Assembly: GCA_964395715.1 (NCBI GenBank)
Contig: CAYNAU010000001.1
Location: forward strand, 186,001-250,000
DNA: 64,000 nucleotides
Source: Porticoccus sp964395715
Lineage (GTDB): Bacteria; Pseudomonadota; Gammaproteobacteria; Pseudomonadales; Porticoccaceae
Direction of reading: 5' to 3'
Under the pieces are notes generated by a model that was not told the origin of the DNA, did no database searches, and worked only from the letters and a program-made list of their open reading frames with translations. Position 1 is the first letter of the stretch, and the number at the start of each line of letters is the position of its first letter. Position numbers and translations under genes: made by a program. Of the stretch, positions 52,748 to 61,540 are shown in pieces.

Positions 52748-53374
52748 TTATTGGGCCACCGCTTGACGCAGACTATCGATAATGCCCTGCAACTGGACAT
52801 GCTTCACCTTCATGGCTGCCTTATTCACAATCAAGCGCGAACTGATATCGGCGATAGTTTCCCTTGGCTCAAGGCCATTAGCTTTCAGCGTGTTACCGGT
52901 ATCCACGATATCCACGATCTCATCCGCCAGCGCCATAATGGGCGCCAGTTCCATCGCTCCGTAGAGCTTGATGATGTCCGCCTGCCGCCCCTGTTCGGCG
53001 TAGAATCGCCGCGCGATGTTGACGTATTTGGTGGCCACGCGAATACGACCCTGCCTCGGGGGCTCACCGGCAATTCCTGCGGTCATCATACGACAACGGG
53101 CAATCCCCAAATCCAGCGGCTCATAGAGACCATCACCGCCATGTTCCAGCAGCGTGTCCTTACCGGACACACCGAGATCAGCGGCGCCAAATTGCACATA
53201 GGTAGGCACATCCGACCCTCTCAATACCAGCAGCCGAACATCGCTGAGGGATGTGTCGAACACCAGCTTGCGGCTGCGACTGATATCCTCTGCCGGCTCA
53301 ATACCTGCCTGAGCCAGCAAGGGCAATGTCTCTTCCAGTATTCGCCCCTTGGTCAGGGCAATGGTTATTTGCAT
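52748..53374 (-). CDS. hisG: ATP phosphoribosyltransferase, short catalytic form HisG(S)
   Basis: First enzyme of histidine synthesis, 208 aa. This is the short form: it lacks the C-terminal regulatory domain and in other bacteria needs the HisZ subunit for activity and feedback. Landmarks are IALTKGRILEETLPLL, GAADLGVSGKD, and DIVDTGNTLKANGLEP for PRPP. No hisZ is in the window; in Pseudomonas it lies elsewhere. A GTG three codons upstream is an alternative start; I prefer the ATG because homologues begin there. Confidence 0.95.
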   Translation of the reverse strand: MQITIALTKGRILEETLPLLAQAGIEPAEDISRSRKLVFDTSLSDVRLLVLRGSDVPTYVQFGAADLGVSGKDTLLEHGGDGLYEPLDLGIARCRMMTAGIAGEPPRQGRIRVATKYVNIARRFYAEQGRQADIIKLYGAMELAPIMALADEIVDIVDTGNTLKANGLEPRETIADISSRLIVNKAAMKVKHVQLQGIIDSLRQAVAQ

Positions 53375-53404
53375 AGTACTCACACACTTATCAGCAGAGG
53401 GCTA

Positions 53405-54667
53405 TCAACCGGGGATACGGCGAATGTTTGCACCCAGTTGCTGCAATTTTTCTTCAATACATTCGTAACCGCGATCGATATGGTAAATGCGATCGACAAT
53501 GGTTTCACCATCAGCCACCAAACCGGCAATGACCAGGCTGGCTGACGCGCGCAGATCTGACGCCATTACCGGTGCCGCCTTGAGCCGCTCAACACCCGTC
53601 ACAATCGCGGTATTCCCTTCCAGGCTGATCTTTGCACCCATGCGATTCAATTCATGGGTCTGTACCAGACGATTTTCGAAAATGGTTTCCGTGATGGTTC
53701 CCACCCCTTCTGCAACCGCATTTACCGTGGTCAACTGTGCCTGCATATCTGTCGGAAACGCCGGATAAGGCGCGGTCTTGAAGTTAACCGCCTTGGGCCT
53801 GCGCCCCTGCATATCCAGCTCAACCCAATCATCGCCGGTAGTGATAATGGCACCAGCCTCTTCCAGCTTTAACAGTACCGCTTCCAGTGTATGGGGGTCT
53901 GTATCCTTAAGTTTGATATGCCCTCGAGTGGCTGCCGCCGCGGCCAGATAGGTGCCAGTCTCGATGCGGTCGGGCATGATTCGGTAGGCGCCACTGTGCA
54001 GGCTGTCGACACCCTGAATGGTCAAGGTGGTTGAACCCACACCGCTCACCTTGCCGCCAAGGGTATTAATACAGTTTGCCAGGTCAACTACCTCCGGCTC
54101 CCGGGCTGCGTTTTCAATTATGGTTGTTCCATCCGCCAGTGCCGCCGCCATTAACAGGTTTTCTGTCGCGCCCACAGACACGGTATCCATGAGAATATGC
54201 GCACCTTTCAATCGACCGTGGCTTTTGGCATTGATATACCCTCCGGCAATCTCGATCTCGGCCCCCATCATTTCAAGACCGCGCAAATGCAGATCTACGG
54301 GGCGACTGCCGATGGCGCAACCACCGGGAAACGAAACACTGGCGACACCAAATTTGGCCAACATCGGCCCCAACACGAGGATAGAAGCCCGCATGGTTTT
54401 AACCAGGTCGTAGGGGGCCACATGGCTATGCAACGTGGTTGCATCAACTTCCACCTGCATCTTTTCATTGAGGACGACACTGACCCCCAGACAACCCAGC
54501 AATTCGAACATGGTGGTGATGTCATTGAGGTGGGGAATATTTGATACCATCACCGGGCCATCTGCCAGCAAGGTGGCGGCAAGTATCGGCAGCGCCGAGT
54601 TTTTCGCTCCGGAAATGCGGATTTCCCCGGAAAGCGGGCCACCTCCCGAGATCAATAATTTATCCAT
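53405..54667 (-). CDS. murA: UDP-N-acetylglucosamine 1-carboxyvinyltransferase MurA
   Basis: First committed enzyme of peptidoglycan precursor synthesis, 420 aa, adding enolpyruvate to UDP-GlcNAc. The catalytic, fosfomycin-reactive Cys117 is in SFPGGCAIGSRP, so fosfomycin sensitivity of the target is expected. The N-terminus DKLLISGGGPLSGEIRISGAKN is standard. It lies between ibaG and hisG, as in Pseudomonas. Confidence 0.98.
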   Translation of the reverse strand: MDKLLISGGGPLSGEIRISGAKNSALPILAATLLADGPVMVSNIPHLNDITTMFELLGCLGVSVVLNEKMQVEVDATTLHSHVAPYDLVKTMRASILVLGPMLAKFGVASVSFPGGCAIGSRPVDLHLRGLEMMGAEIEIAGGYINAKSHGRLKGAHILMDTVSVGATENLLMAAALADGTTIIENAAREPEVVDLANCINTLGGKVSGVGSTTLTIQGVDSLHSGAYRIMPDRIETGTYLAAAAATRGHIKLKDTDPHTLEAVLLKLEEAGAIITTGDDWVELDMQGRRPKAVNFKTAPYPAFPTDMQAQLTTVNAVAEGVGTITETIFENRLVQTHELNRMGAKISLEGNTAIVTGVERLKAAPVMASDLRASASLVIAGLVADGETIVDRIYHIDRGYECIEEKLQQLGANIRRIPG

Positions 54668-54726
54668 TCTAGACCCTTGAGATCAGTATAGGCAGGTCGT
54701 CGGCCAACCCCTGCAAGACAAAAAAC

Positions 54727-54960
54727 CTAAGGCTTTTCGTCAGGGGTGTAGGTTTGCACTTCTTTTACCGCGTGAATTTCACCGGAAGTAATCAGGTCGT
54801 GCAAGACACCCAGCACCCTCTGCTGGCGCTGAACTTTCCTCAAACCCTGAAAAACCTCACCCACGGCAACAATATTAAAATAGTACCCGTCAAAATCCAC
54901 GGTCACTTCACAATCGGGCAGCCCTTCAACCAGGCGAGCTTTTACCTCTTCTGCATCCAT
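54727..54960 (-). CDS. ibaG: BolA-family protein IbaG
   Basis: BolA-like protein of 77 aa (YrbA). IbaG interacts with monothiol glutaredoxin and is implicated in iron-sulfur handling and acid response. The BolA fold is recognisable by the DCEVTVDFDGYYFNIVAVGEVF strand-helix region and the conserved GEIHAVKEVQTYTPDE end. Conserved between the mla genes and murA. The gap to mlaC is eight bases; mlaB, normally between, is absent. Confidence 0.92.
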   Translation of the reverse strand: MDAEEVKARLVEGLPDCEVTVDFDGYYFNIVAVGEVFQGLRKVQRQQRVLGVLHDLITSGEIHAVKEVQTYTPDEKP

Positions 54961-54968
54961 ATCTGCGA

Positions 54969-55616
54969 TCAGGCCTCTGTGCTTACCTGGGTTGTCCAGC
55001 TGTCAATGACCTGGTCTATATTGCCACCAAACTTTTGTGCCCGCTGGGAAAACTGGTTGCGGAATGTCTTGCCCAGATTGATTCCATTGATCACAACATT
55101 GGTAATTTTCCACTCGTTATTCTTGTTGCGCGCCATGGAGTAAAAGAGAGGAAACACTCCATCCACGCCATGAATTTCCTGGGCAACCGTGACTTTACGT
55201 TTCTCCCCCAACTCTTCCTCAAGAGGCAAGACGACAATGGTTTCATCGCCGTAGGACACCAGTCCACGGCCATAGGTTTCGATCAGGTCGCGGCGGAAGG
55301 CATCGGAAAATCTCTTCAGCTGCTCATCTGTGGCCTGGGCACGATAGGATCCCATGACGTTGTAGGCAATGAAGCGGAAATCCACGACTTTCCCCAGCAA
55401 ACAACCCAGCTCATCAAAGAAAGGCTCCGGATTCTCTTCAAAGGAATCGCGGTGTTTGCCGATCGCTTCAAGCAACTCGCCTGTCACCGACTCCACCAGC
55501 TCGTGGGGGCCAAGGACAACCGGTTCCACAGTGTTATCTGCACCCTCTGCCAGAGCTGTTCCGGACAGCAGTAGAAACAGGATGGTCATTATTGTGTGCT
55601 TGAACCTGACGTACAT
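54969..55616 (-). CDS. mlaC: MlaC-type periplasmic phospholipid-binding protein
   Basis: Exported protein of 215 aa (Ttg2D/MlaC family) that shuttles phospholipid between MlaA-porin in the outer membrane and MlaFEDB in the inner membrane. The signal peptide ends near GTALA at about residue 23. The family segment DFRFIAYNVMGSYRAQATDEQLKRFSDAFR and GRGLVSYGDETI are clear. Normally it follows mlaF-mlaE-mlaD and precedes mlaB; here none of these is present and the next gene upstream is the divergent kdsD. Confidence 0.92.
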   Translation of the reverse strand: MYVRFKHTIMTILFLLLSGTALAEGADNTVEPVVLGPHELVESVTGELLEAIGKHRDSFEENPEPFFDELGCLLGKVVDFRFIAYNVMGSYRAQATDEQLKRFSDAFRRDLIETYGRGLVSYGDETIVVLPLEEELGEKRKVTVAQEIHGVDGVFPLFYSMARNKNNEWKITNVVINGINLGKTFRNQFSQRAQKFGGNIDQVIDSWTTQVSTEA

Positions 55617-55850
55617 CTCAGATGTCCTCTCTTAATATTCTCAAATCAAAAACAACTTGGCTTATCTGCCGGTAGGTCTTCGACCACGGTGTCTCAATCA
55701 AGTGCCAGCAACAGGCGATTAAAACGGCGTGCACTATAACATTGACCCGAAATTTGCGAAACACGCCGACGATTGGCCAAAGATGCATAACATTTGCGGT
55801 GGATGGCGACCATTCCACGTTGAGAGCTTACAGGGACAACTGGTTGCGGC
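55617..55850. other. Gap between mlaC and kdsD where mlaFED usually lies
   Basis: About 230 bases with no credible gene. In Pseudomonas and E. coli the mlaF-mlaE-mlaD genes stand here. A 66-codon minus-strand frame (55618-55818) shows no resemblance I can see to MlaD or to any exported protein. Promoters for the two divergent units should lie here. Confidence 0.6.
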
Positions 55851-55856
55851 TATACT
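55827..55856 (+). promoter_or_regulatory. Possible promoter of kdsD-lpt operon
   Basis: CTTACA (55827-55832), 18-base spacer, TATACT (55851-55856), 24 bases before the kdsD ATG. The -10 is good, the -35 weak. Confidence 0.35.
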
Positions 55857-55879
55857 TGCGGAAAATTTTTAGGTAGAAA

Positions 55880-56851
55880 ATGTCCACCGTCAATCTTACC
55901 GAGGCTGCACGACGCACAATACGCTTGGAAGCTGAGGCTGTCAGCCTGCTGGAAGCGCGCATCGGCGAAACATTTGAACACGCCTGCTCTCTGATTCTGC
56001 AATGCACGGGACGTGTCATCGTCACCGGCATGGGGAAGTCTGGCCATATCGGCCGTAAAATTGCTGCTAGCCTGGCGAGTACCGGCACTCCCTCCTTTTT
56101 TGTTCACCCGGGAGAGGCGAGCCACGGCGATCTGGGAATGATTACCGACAAGGACGTGGTCCTGGCGCTTTCCAATTCCGGATCGACCGCTGAAGTTATT
56201 ACCCTGTTGCCGCTGATCAAGCGCATGGGAATCCCCCTTATTAGCATGACGGGAAACCCCGACTCCGTTCTGGGCGCCGCTTCAGATGCCCACCTTGATG
56301 TCAGCGTCCCCAGCGAAGCCTGCCCACTGGGGCTGGCGCCCACGACCAGCACCACGGCAACACTGGCAATGGGTGATGCTCTTGCCATCGCGCTGCTGGA
56401 AGCCCGCGGTTTTACGGCAGAGGATTTTGCATTTTCCCACCCCGGCGGCGCCCTGGGCCGCAAGCTGTTATTGAAAGTCAAAGACATCATGCACAGCGGC
56501 AGCGAGTTGCCACGCGTGGAGGAAACCGCCCTACTGAAACACGCCCTGCTGGAAATGACCACCAAGGGCTTTGGTATGACCACCGTGGTAAACAATTCCG
56601 GAGAGATTCTTGGCGTATTTACCGACGGGGATTTGCGCAGAGCCGTGGATCAGGATGTTGATATCAACCACAGCCGAGTGGGGCAGCTGATCAAGCACGG
56701 CTGCAAAGCTGTTCAGCCGGAACTACTGGCAGCCGAGGCTCTAAAAGTGATGGAAGATTTCAAGATTACCGCACTGGTTGTCGAAGACAGCTCCCATCAC
56801 CCCATCGGGGTGCTGCACATGCACGACATTCTGCGTGCAGGGGTCATGTAG
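55880..56851 (+). CDS. kdsD: D-arabinose 5-phosphate isomerase KdsD
   Basis: SIS-plus-tandem-CBS enzyme of 323 aa converting ribulose 5-phosphate to arabinose 5-phosphate, the first step of Kdo synthesis. SIS motifs are VTGMGKSGHIGRKIAASLAS (about 48-67) and ALSNSGSTAEV; the active-site His is in DFAFSHPGGALGRKL. Two CBS domains start near VKDIMHSG and LIKHGCKAV. It opens the lipopolysaccharide block and overlaps none; kdsC follows after two bases. Confidence 0.96.
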   Translation: MSTVNLTEAARRTIRLEAEAVSLLEARIGETFEHACSLILQCTGRVIVTGMGKSGHIGRKIAASLASTGTPSFFVHPGEASHGDLGMITDKDVVLALSNSGSTAEVITLLPLIKRMGIPLISMTGNPDSVLGAASDAHLDVSVPSEACPLGLAPTTSTTATLAMGDALAIALLEARGFTAEDFAFSHPGGALGRKLLLKVKDIMHSGSELPRVEETALLKHALLEMTTKGFGMTTVVNNSGEILGVFTDGDLRRAVDQDVDINHSRVGQLIKHGCKAVQPELLAAEALKVMEDFKITALVVEDSSHHPIGVLHMHDILRAGVM

Positions 56852-56853
56852 CC

Positions 56854-57387
56854 ATGACATTAGAAAACCAACGGGTGATTCACTGCGCGAAAAATATCCG
56901 CTTACTGCTGCTGGACGTGGACGGCGTTCTCACTGACGGCAGGCTTTACTACGGCAATCAGGGTGAAGAACTCAAGGCCTTTAATATCCAGGACGGATTA
57001 GGTATCAAACTTCTGCAGAGAAATGGTATCCAAGTAGGGATTATCACTGGCCGCAGCTCCCAACTATTGTCGAGACGCGCAGCCGAGCTGGGTATAGAAC
57101 TGGTGGTGCAGGGCCGTGAAGATAAACTGACTGCGCTCAATGAAATGCTTGAGACCTCACATTACAACATGCAGGAAATTGCTTTTCTGGGTGATGACCT
57201 ACCTGATCTTGCGGTTATCCGGCGAGTAGGCCTGGGCGTTGCCGTCGCCAATGCCCGTCCGATTATTGCCGAGCATGCGCTCTGGCAGACTTCGGCTAGC
57301 GGAGGTCATGGTGCAGTTCGCGAATTGGCGGAGTTGCTGCTGAACGCACAGGGCAAACTGGAAGAGACACTGGCGAGTTACCTGTAA
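56854..57387 (+). CDS. kdsC: 3-deoxy-D-manno-octulosonate 8-phosphate phosphatase KdsC
   Basis: HAD phosphatase of 177 aa, subclass C0 (no cap), acting as a tetramer to free Kdo from Kdo 8-phosphate. Motif I is LLLDVDGVLTDG near 19-30, motif II GIITGRSS near 63-70, and motif IV FLGDDLPDLAV near 111-121. Length and position between kdsD and lptC are standard. Confidence 0.96.
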   Translation: MTLENQRVIHCAKNIRLLLLDVDGVLTDGRLYYGNQGEELKAFNIQDGLGIKLLQRNGIQVGIITGRSSQLLSRRAAELGIELVVQGREDKLTALNEMLETSHYNMQEIAFLGDDLPDLAVIRRVGLGVAVANARPIIAEHALWQTSASGGHGAVRELAELLLNAQGKLEETLASYL

Positions 57388-57390
57388 ATC

Positions 57391-57960
57391 ATGCGAAACA
57401 TTCTGCTAATGATCATGCTGCTCGGCTCGTCAGGCATTTTCCTCCTGTTCTGGCTGTCTCCGCCGGAAGTTTTTCTGGAAAAGCCCATCAGTGACAGCGA
57501 TGGCCTGCCCAAGGCAGACAGCTATATGTTTAATATCAGCATGCTGACCTATAGCAAGACCGGCGAGAAAGCCAACAGCATGCTGGCCACCGAGGCACGG
57601 CACTTCAAAAGAGCCAACCGCCTGGAGGTGGAAAAACCCGATATGGTTTCTTTTGGCAAGACCGCTGACGACCAGCCCTGGCATATGACCGCCGAAAAAG
57701 GCACCGTCATCAAGGGCGGCGAACAAGCAGTGTTTACAGGGTCAGTTTACGCTTGGCAGACTGTCAGCCCGTCAGAAAAAAAAGAATTAACGACAGAAAA
57801 ACTGGTCTTATACCCCGAGACACATATCGCTGAGACAGATCGTCATGTCACAATCACCACCGGACAGGGCAAAACCACCGGGGTAGGCATGTGGTCAGAC
57901 CTTGACGCAGAAATATTTAAACTCCTTGCCAATGTAAAGGGGATTCACCGTGCACGTTAG
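57391..57960 (+). CDS. lptC: LPS export protein LptC
   Basis: Bitopic inner-membrane protein of 189 aa; its beta-jellyroll receives LPS from LptB2FG and passes it to LptA. One N-terminal helix (ILLMIMLLGSSGIFLLFWL, about 4-22) is followed by the OstA-like jellyroll with MFNISMLTYSKTGEKANSML and FTGSVYAWQTVSPSEKKELTTEKL split over the domain. It overlaps lptA by 11 bases. Confidence 0.92.
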   Translation: MRNILLMIMLLGSSGIFLLFWLSPPEVFLEKPISDSDGLPKADSYMFNISMLTYSKTGEKANSMLATEARHFKRANRLEVEKPDMVSFGKTADDQPWHMTAEKGTVIKGGEQAVFTGSVYAWQTVSPSEKKELTTEKLVLYPETHIAETDRHVTITTGQGKTTGVGMWSDLDAEIFKLLANVKGIHRAR

Positions 57961-58453
57961 GTTGTTGTTAATTCTATTGATGTCACTGGGCGCACCGCTG
58001 TCCCACGCGCTGCAGAGTGATGCCAACCAGCCCATCAAAATTGAATCGGACAAGGCAGAGCGCAATGACAAAAAAGGTACCACAGTTTACGAAGGGTCAG
58101 TGGTGATCCGGCAGGGCACCATCAAAATTCGCGCCGACAAGGTCATTGTCTACAGTGAACGCAACAAGGTAGATCGCATTGTTTGCATTGGCAAACCGGC
58201 TCATTACCAGCAACAGCCCAAACCTGAGGACGGATTGGTTTTGGCCAGCGGTGACACCATTGAATACCACCTGGCGGCAGACCGTATTGACCTACTGAAA
58301 AATGCCAGCCTGGAGCAGAATGGCACCACCATCACCGGCGAAAAAATCCATTACGACCTGAAAGCTGAAGTCGTAAAAGCCAGCTCGGGGGACAACCCCA
58401 AACAGCGCATCCAGATGGTGATTCCACCCAGTAACCAGAAGGAAGGAAATTAA
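57950..58453 (+). CDS. lptA: Periplasmic LPS bridge protein LptA
   Basis: Protein of 167 aa that polymerises head to tail as the periplasmic bridge carrying LPS to LptD. The signal peptide (RLLLILLMSLGAPLSHA) is cut near residue 21. The OstA domain has PIKIESDKAERNDKKGTTVY and the repeated jellyroll segments. The start is GTG at 57950-57952 with AAGGGG upstream, inside the end of lptC. It ends in TAATG shared with lptB. Confidence 0.93.
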   Translation: MHVRLLLILLMSLGAPLSHALQSDANQPIKIESDKAERNDKKGTTVYEGSVVIRQGTIKIRADKVIVYSERNKVDRIVCIGKPAHYQQQPKPEDGLVLASGDTIEYHLAADRIDLLKNASLEQNGTTITGEKIHYDLKAEVVKASSGDNPKQRIQMVIPPSNQKEGN

Positions 58454-59178
58454 TGCCCCTCCTGAAGACGACCAACCTGGCAAAGAGTTACAAAAAGCGG
58501 CCGGTGATACGCGATGTCTCCCTCAGTGTTGAAAGTGGTGCCATAGTTGGACTGCTGGGACCTAACGGTGCGGGAAAGACCACCTGTTTTTATATGATTG
58601 TCGGACTCGTTGAACAGGACGGTGGCAGTGTCTTTATCGATGATGAGGACATCACTCACCTGCCCATGCACGGCCGCGCCCGCAAGGGTATTGGCTATCT
58701 GCCTCAGGAAGCTTCTGTCTTCAGGAAGATGACGGTTGCCGACAATATCCTCGCTATTCTGGAAACCCGCAAAGACCTGGACAAAGAACAGCGCCAGTCC
58801 AAGCTGGAGGATCTGCTTCAGGAGTTTCATATCACCCATATAAAAGACAGCCTGGGCATGAGCCTGTCCGGAGGGGAACGCCGCCGGGTAGAAATTGCCA
58901 GGGCGCTGGCCATGGAGCCCGCCTTTATACTGCTCGACGAACCCTTTGCCGGGGTGGACCCGATTTCGGTCAATGATATTAAACAGATCATCCGCCACCT
59001 GCGAGATCTGGGTATCGGCGTGCTGATCACAGACCACAATGTGCGTGAAACACTGGATATCTGCCAGCACGCCTACATCGTCGGGGAAGGCAAGGTCATC
59101 GCCGAGGGGGGGCCGGAGGAAATCATCGCCAACCAGCAGGTCCGGGACATCTACCTGGGGGATGATTTCACCCTTTAA
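58453..59178 (+). CDS. lptB: LPS export ABC transporter ATPase LptB
   Basis: ATPase of 241 aa that powers LPS extraction with LptF and LptG, which are encoded elsewhere. Walker A GPNGAGKTT near 36-44, signature LSGGERRR near 138-145, Walker B ILLDEPFAGVD near 156-166, switch His in ITDHNVRE near 194-201. Coupled to lptA by one base. The gap to rpoN is 120 bases and holds a candidate promoter. Confidence 0.97.
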   Translation: MPLLKTTNLAKSYKKRPVIRDVSLSVESGAIVGLLGPNGAGKTTCFYMIVGLVEQDGGSVFIDDEDITHLPMHGRARKGIGYLPQEASVFRKMTVADNILAILETRKDLDKEQRQSKLEDLLQEFHITHIKDSLGMSLSGGERRRVEIARALAMEPAFILLDEPFAGVDPISVNDIKQIIRHLRDLGIGVLITDHNVRETLDICQHAYIVGEGKVIAEGGPEEIIANQQVRDIYLGDDFTL

Positions 59179-59223
59179 TTTTTGGCATCCAAGCCCACCG
59201 ACTTAAAGCGGCATACAATTTGC

Positions 59224-59253
59224 TTGTCATCCGCCCCGCCTGCGGTCTACACT
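59224..59253 (+). promoter_or_regulatory. Possible sigma70 promoter of rpoN
   Basis: TTGTCA (59224-59229), an 18-base GC-rich spacer, TACACT (59248-59253), 45 bases before the rpoN ATG. Confidence 0.45.
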
Positions 59254-59298
59254 TTCCCTGTAAACATTCATTTTTCGGAAAAGACTCGTTGTAATTTA

Positions 59299-60753
59299 AT
59301 GAAAACCAGCCTGCAACTGAAAATTGGTCAGCAGTTGACGATGACCCCTCAGCTGCAACAGGCTATTAGGTTGTTACAGCTCTCTTCCCTGGACCTGCAC
59401 CAGGAAATCCAGCAGAACCTCTATGACAACCCGCTTCTGGAGCTGGCTGAAGAATCAGAGCACCAGAGCGCTGATAAAGACGACAAGCCCCAAAAAGAAG
59501 CACCGGAAGCCGAAGCCACAGACCTAAATGGTGCAGACTGGGAAAACAAAATTCCCAATGACCTGCCGGTGGACGTCAATTGGGACGATATCTACCAACC
59601 CCCTACCACCCCGCGGCTTTCAAACAATGACGGCTACGATTTCGACAGCGTTCACAGTGTTACTGAATCACTTCAGGACCATTTATTGTGGCAGCTCAAC
59701 CTGACACCTTTGTCACCCACTGATCACCTGATCGGCGAAAACATCATTGACTCAATCGACAGCCGGGGCATGCTGACCATTCCTGTCGAAGAAATCTGGT
59801 CAGCTCTTGACGACGACATTGAGCTGGATGAAGTTATTGCCGTGCTGCACCGCATACAGCAGTTTGACCCGCCTGGAGTTGCCGCAACCAGCCTCTCCGA
59901 GTGCCTGATGATTCAACTCAATCAGTTTGCTCCCGACACCCCCTTTCTCAAAGAAGCCAAGGTTTTGGTCTCAGGCCACCTGGAACTTGTGGGCCAGAGA
60001 GACTATCGACAAATCGAACGGCAAACCGGTTTTACTCAGGACTTTATTGCCAATGCCATCGAGCTGATCCAGAGCCTGACACCGAACCCAGGCGACTCTA
60101 TCAGCAACGACAACATTGAATATGTTGTTCCCGATGCAAGGGTGGTCAAGATCGACAACCACTGGCAAGTGACGCTCAATGACGAGATCACGCCCAAGCT
60201 CAGTATCAATCAGCACTACGCACAACTCATCAAACGCGCTGATTCCAGCCAGGACAATACTTTCCTGAAGAACCACCTGCAGGAAGCCCGCTGGTTTTTA
60301 CGCAGCATTGAAAGTCGCAACGATACGCTGATGCGGGTGGCCTCCTGTATTGTACAAATGCAACAGGGCTTCCTGGAGCAGGGCCCCGTGGCGATGAAAC
60401 CCATGGTGCTGGCTGATATCGCCGATCGTCTGGAACTTCATGAGTCCACTATTTCCAGGGTTACCACCCAGAAGTATATTGATACCCCCCAAGGTGTCTT
60501 TGAGCTGAAATACTTTTTTTCCAGTCACGTCTCCACCGCCAGCGGTGGAGAGTGTTCATCAACTGCCATACGCGCTATCCTGAAAAAAATGATCAGTGCC
60601 GAGAATCCGGGCAAACCCCTCAGCGATAACAAGCTGACATCACTGCTCCAGGACATGGGCATTCAGGTGGCCCGACGTACGGTGGCGAAATACCGAGAAG
60701 GGATGGGCATCCCCTCCTCCAGCGAGAGGAAACGCTACAATCCCAATGTTTAA
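59299..60753 (+). CDS. rpoN: RNA polymerase sigma-54 factor RpoN
   Basis: Alternative sigma factor of 484 aa that reads -24/-12 promoters and needs an AAA+ activator. The Gln/Leu-rich region I begins MKTSLQLKIGQQLTMTPQLQ; an acidic region II runs about 50-110; the core-binding and helix-turn-helix parts follow. The RpoN box ARRTVAKYRE near the C-terminus, which touches the -24 element, is exact. The frame is open from 59182, but the ATG at 59299 gives the conserved start. One target, the pilA promoter, lies in this window. Confidence 0.97.
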   Translation: MKTSLQLKIGQQLTMTPQLQQAIRLLQLSSLDLHQEIQQNLYDNPLLELAEESEHQSADKDDKPQKEAPEAEATDLNGADWENKIPNDLPVDVNWDDIYQPPTTPRLSNNDGYDFDSVHSVTESLQDHLLWQLNLTPLSPTDHLIGENIIDSIDSRGMLTIPVEEIWSALDDDIELDEVIAVLHRIQQFDPPGVAATSLSECLMIQLNQFAPDTPFLKEAKVLVSGHLELVGQRDYRQIERQTGFTQDFIANAIELIQSLTPNPGDSISNDNIEYVVPDARVVKIDNHWQVTLNDEITPKLSINQHYAQLIKRADSSQDNTFLKNHLQEARWFLRSIESRNDTLMRVASCIVQMQQGFLEQGPVAMKPMVLADIADRLELHESTISRVTTQKYIDTPQGVFELKYFFSSHVSTASGGECSSTAIRAILKKMISAENPGKPLSDNKLTSLLQDMGIQVARRTVAKYREGMGIPSSSERKRYNPNV

Positions 60754-60782
60754 CCTGACAATCAAAAACTAAGGAGTACCGC

Positions 60783-61070
60783 ATGCAAATGAATATTAGC
60801 GGACATCATCTTGACATCACTGATGCCATTAAAGATTACGTGAATGCCAAACTCTCCAAGCTGGAGCGCCATCACGATCACATTACCAGCACCAACGTGA
60901 TTCTCTCTGTGGACAAGCTGATTCAGAAAGCAGAAGCGACTGTACATGTGAGCGGTGGTGAGTTTTTTGCCAACTCGGAAGATGAAGACCTCTATGCCGC
61001 TATCGACACGCTGGCTGACAAACTTGACCGTCAGCTGATCAAACACAAGGAAAAAACCCGCGGTAGATAA
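60783..61070 (+). CDS. hpf: Ribosome hibernation promoting factor Hpf
   Basis: Short-type hibernation factor of 95 aa that binds the 30S decoding centre and helps form 100S dimers in stationary phase. The fold is marked by MNISGHHLDITDAIKDYVNA, the surface helix KLSKLERHHD and EDLYAAIDTLADKLDRQL. The C-terminal extension of long HPF is missing, so it is the gammaproteobacterial short form. AAGGAG stands seven bases before the ATG. It follows rpoN by 29 bases. Confidence 0.95.
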   Translation: MQMNISGHHLDITDAIKDYVNAKLSKLERHHDHITSTNVILSVDKLIQKAEATVHVSGGEFFANSEDEDLYAAIDTLADKLDRQLIKHKEKTRGR

Positions 61071-61076
61071 ACCCTA

Positions 61077-61529
61077 ATGAAACTAACTGATGTACTGCCC
61101 CCGGAAAACGTCATCGCTGACGCACCGGGTGGCAGCAAAAAACGTGTGCTCGAAAATTTATCCGTCTTTCTTGCCGAACGCATGGACACGGTCACTGCCG
61201 ATGAACTCTACCAGGGCCTGCTATCCAGAGAACGCCTGGGCAGCACCGGTATCGGCGAAGGTGTTGCCATTCCCCACTGCCGCCTCGGCGGCTGCGAAAA
61301 AATCACGGCCGCATTAGTTAAATTGCAGGAGCCGGTCGACTTTGACGCCATTGACGGGGAAGAAGTCGACCTGATCTTTGCTCTGATCGTACCCGAAGAG
61401 CAAAACGACCAGCACCTGCAGATACTGTCGGCAATTGCCGAACTGCTCCAGGATGAAGCCGTTCGCAAACAGCTCCGGCGGGCCGATTCCAATGACGCCC
61501 TTTACCGCATAGCTGTCACCGATACCTGA
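61077..61529 (+). CDS. ptsN: Nitrogen-PTS EIIA component PtsN
   Basis: EIIA-Ntr of 150 aa, the last phosphoacceptor of the nitrogen phosphotransferase chain; it regulates potassium and nitrogen functions and moves no sugar. The phosphorylated His67 is in GEGVAIPHCRLG. It is six bases downstream of hpf. Its donor, ptsO (NPr), is three genes away; the EI-Ntr gene ptsP is not in the window. Confidence 0.95.
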   Translation: MKLTDVLPPENVIADAPGGSKKRVLENLSVFLAERMDTVTADELYQGLLSRERLGSTGIGEGVAIPHCRLGGCEKITAALVKLQEPVDFDAIDGEEVDLIFALIVPEEQNDQHLQILSAIAELLQDEAVRKQLRRADSNDALYRIAVTDT

Positions 61530-61540
61530 GGACAGCATCC

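Noticed and set aside
52736..53545. Plus-strand frame of 269 codons
   Set aside because: Covers hisG and the end of murA in antisense; both real genes have clear motifs.
55618..55818. Minus-strand frame of 66 codons upstream of mlaC, considered as an mlaD remnant
   Set aside because: No MCE motif, no membrane anchor of the right type and no ribosome site; treated as non-coding.
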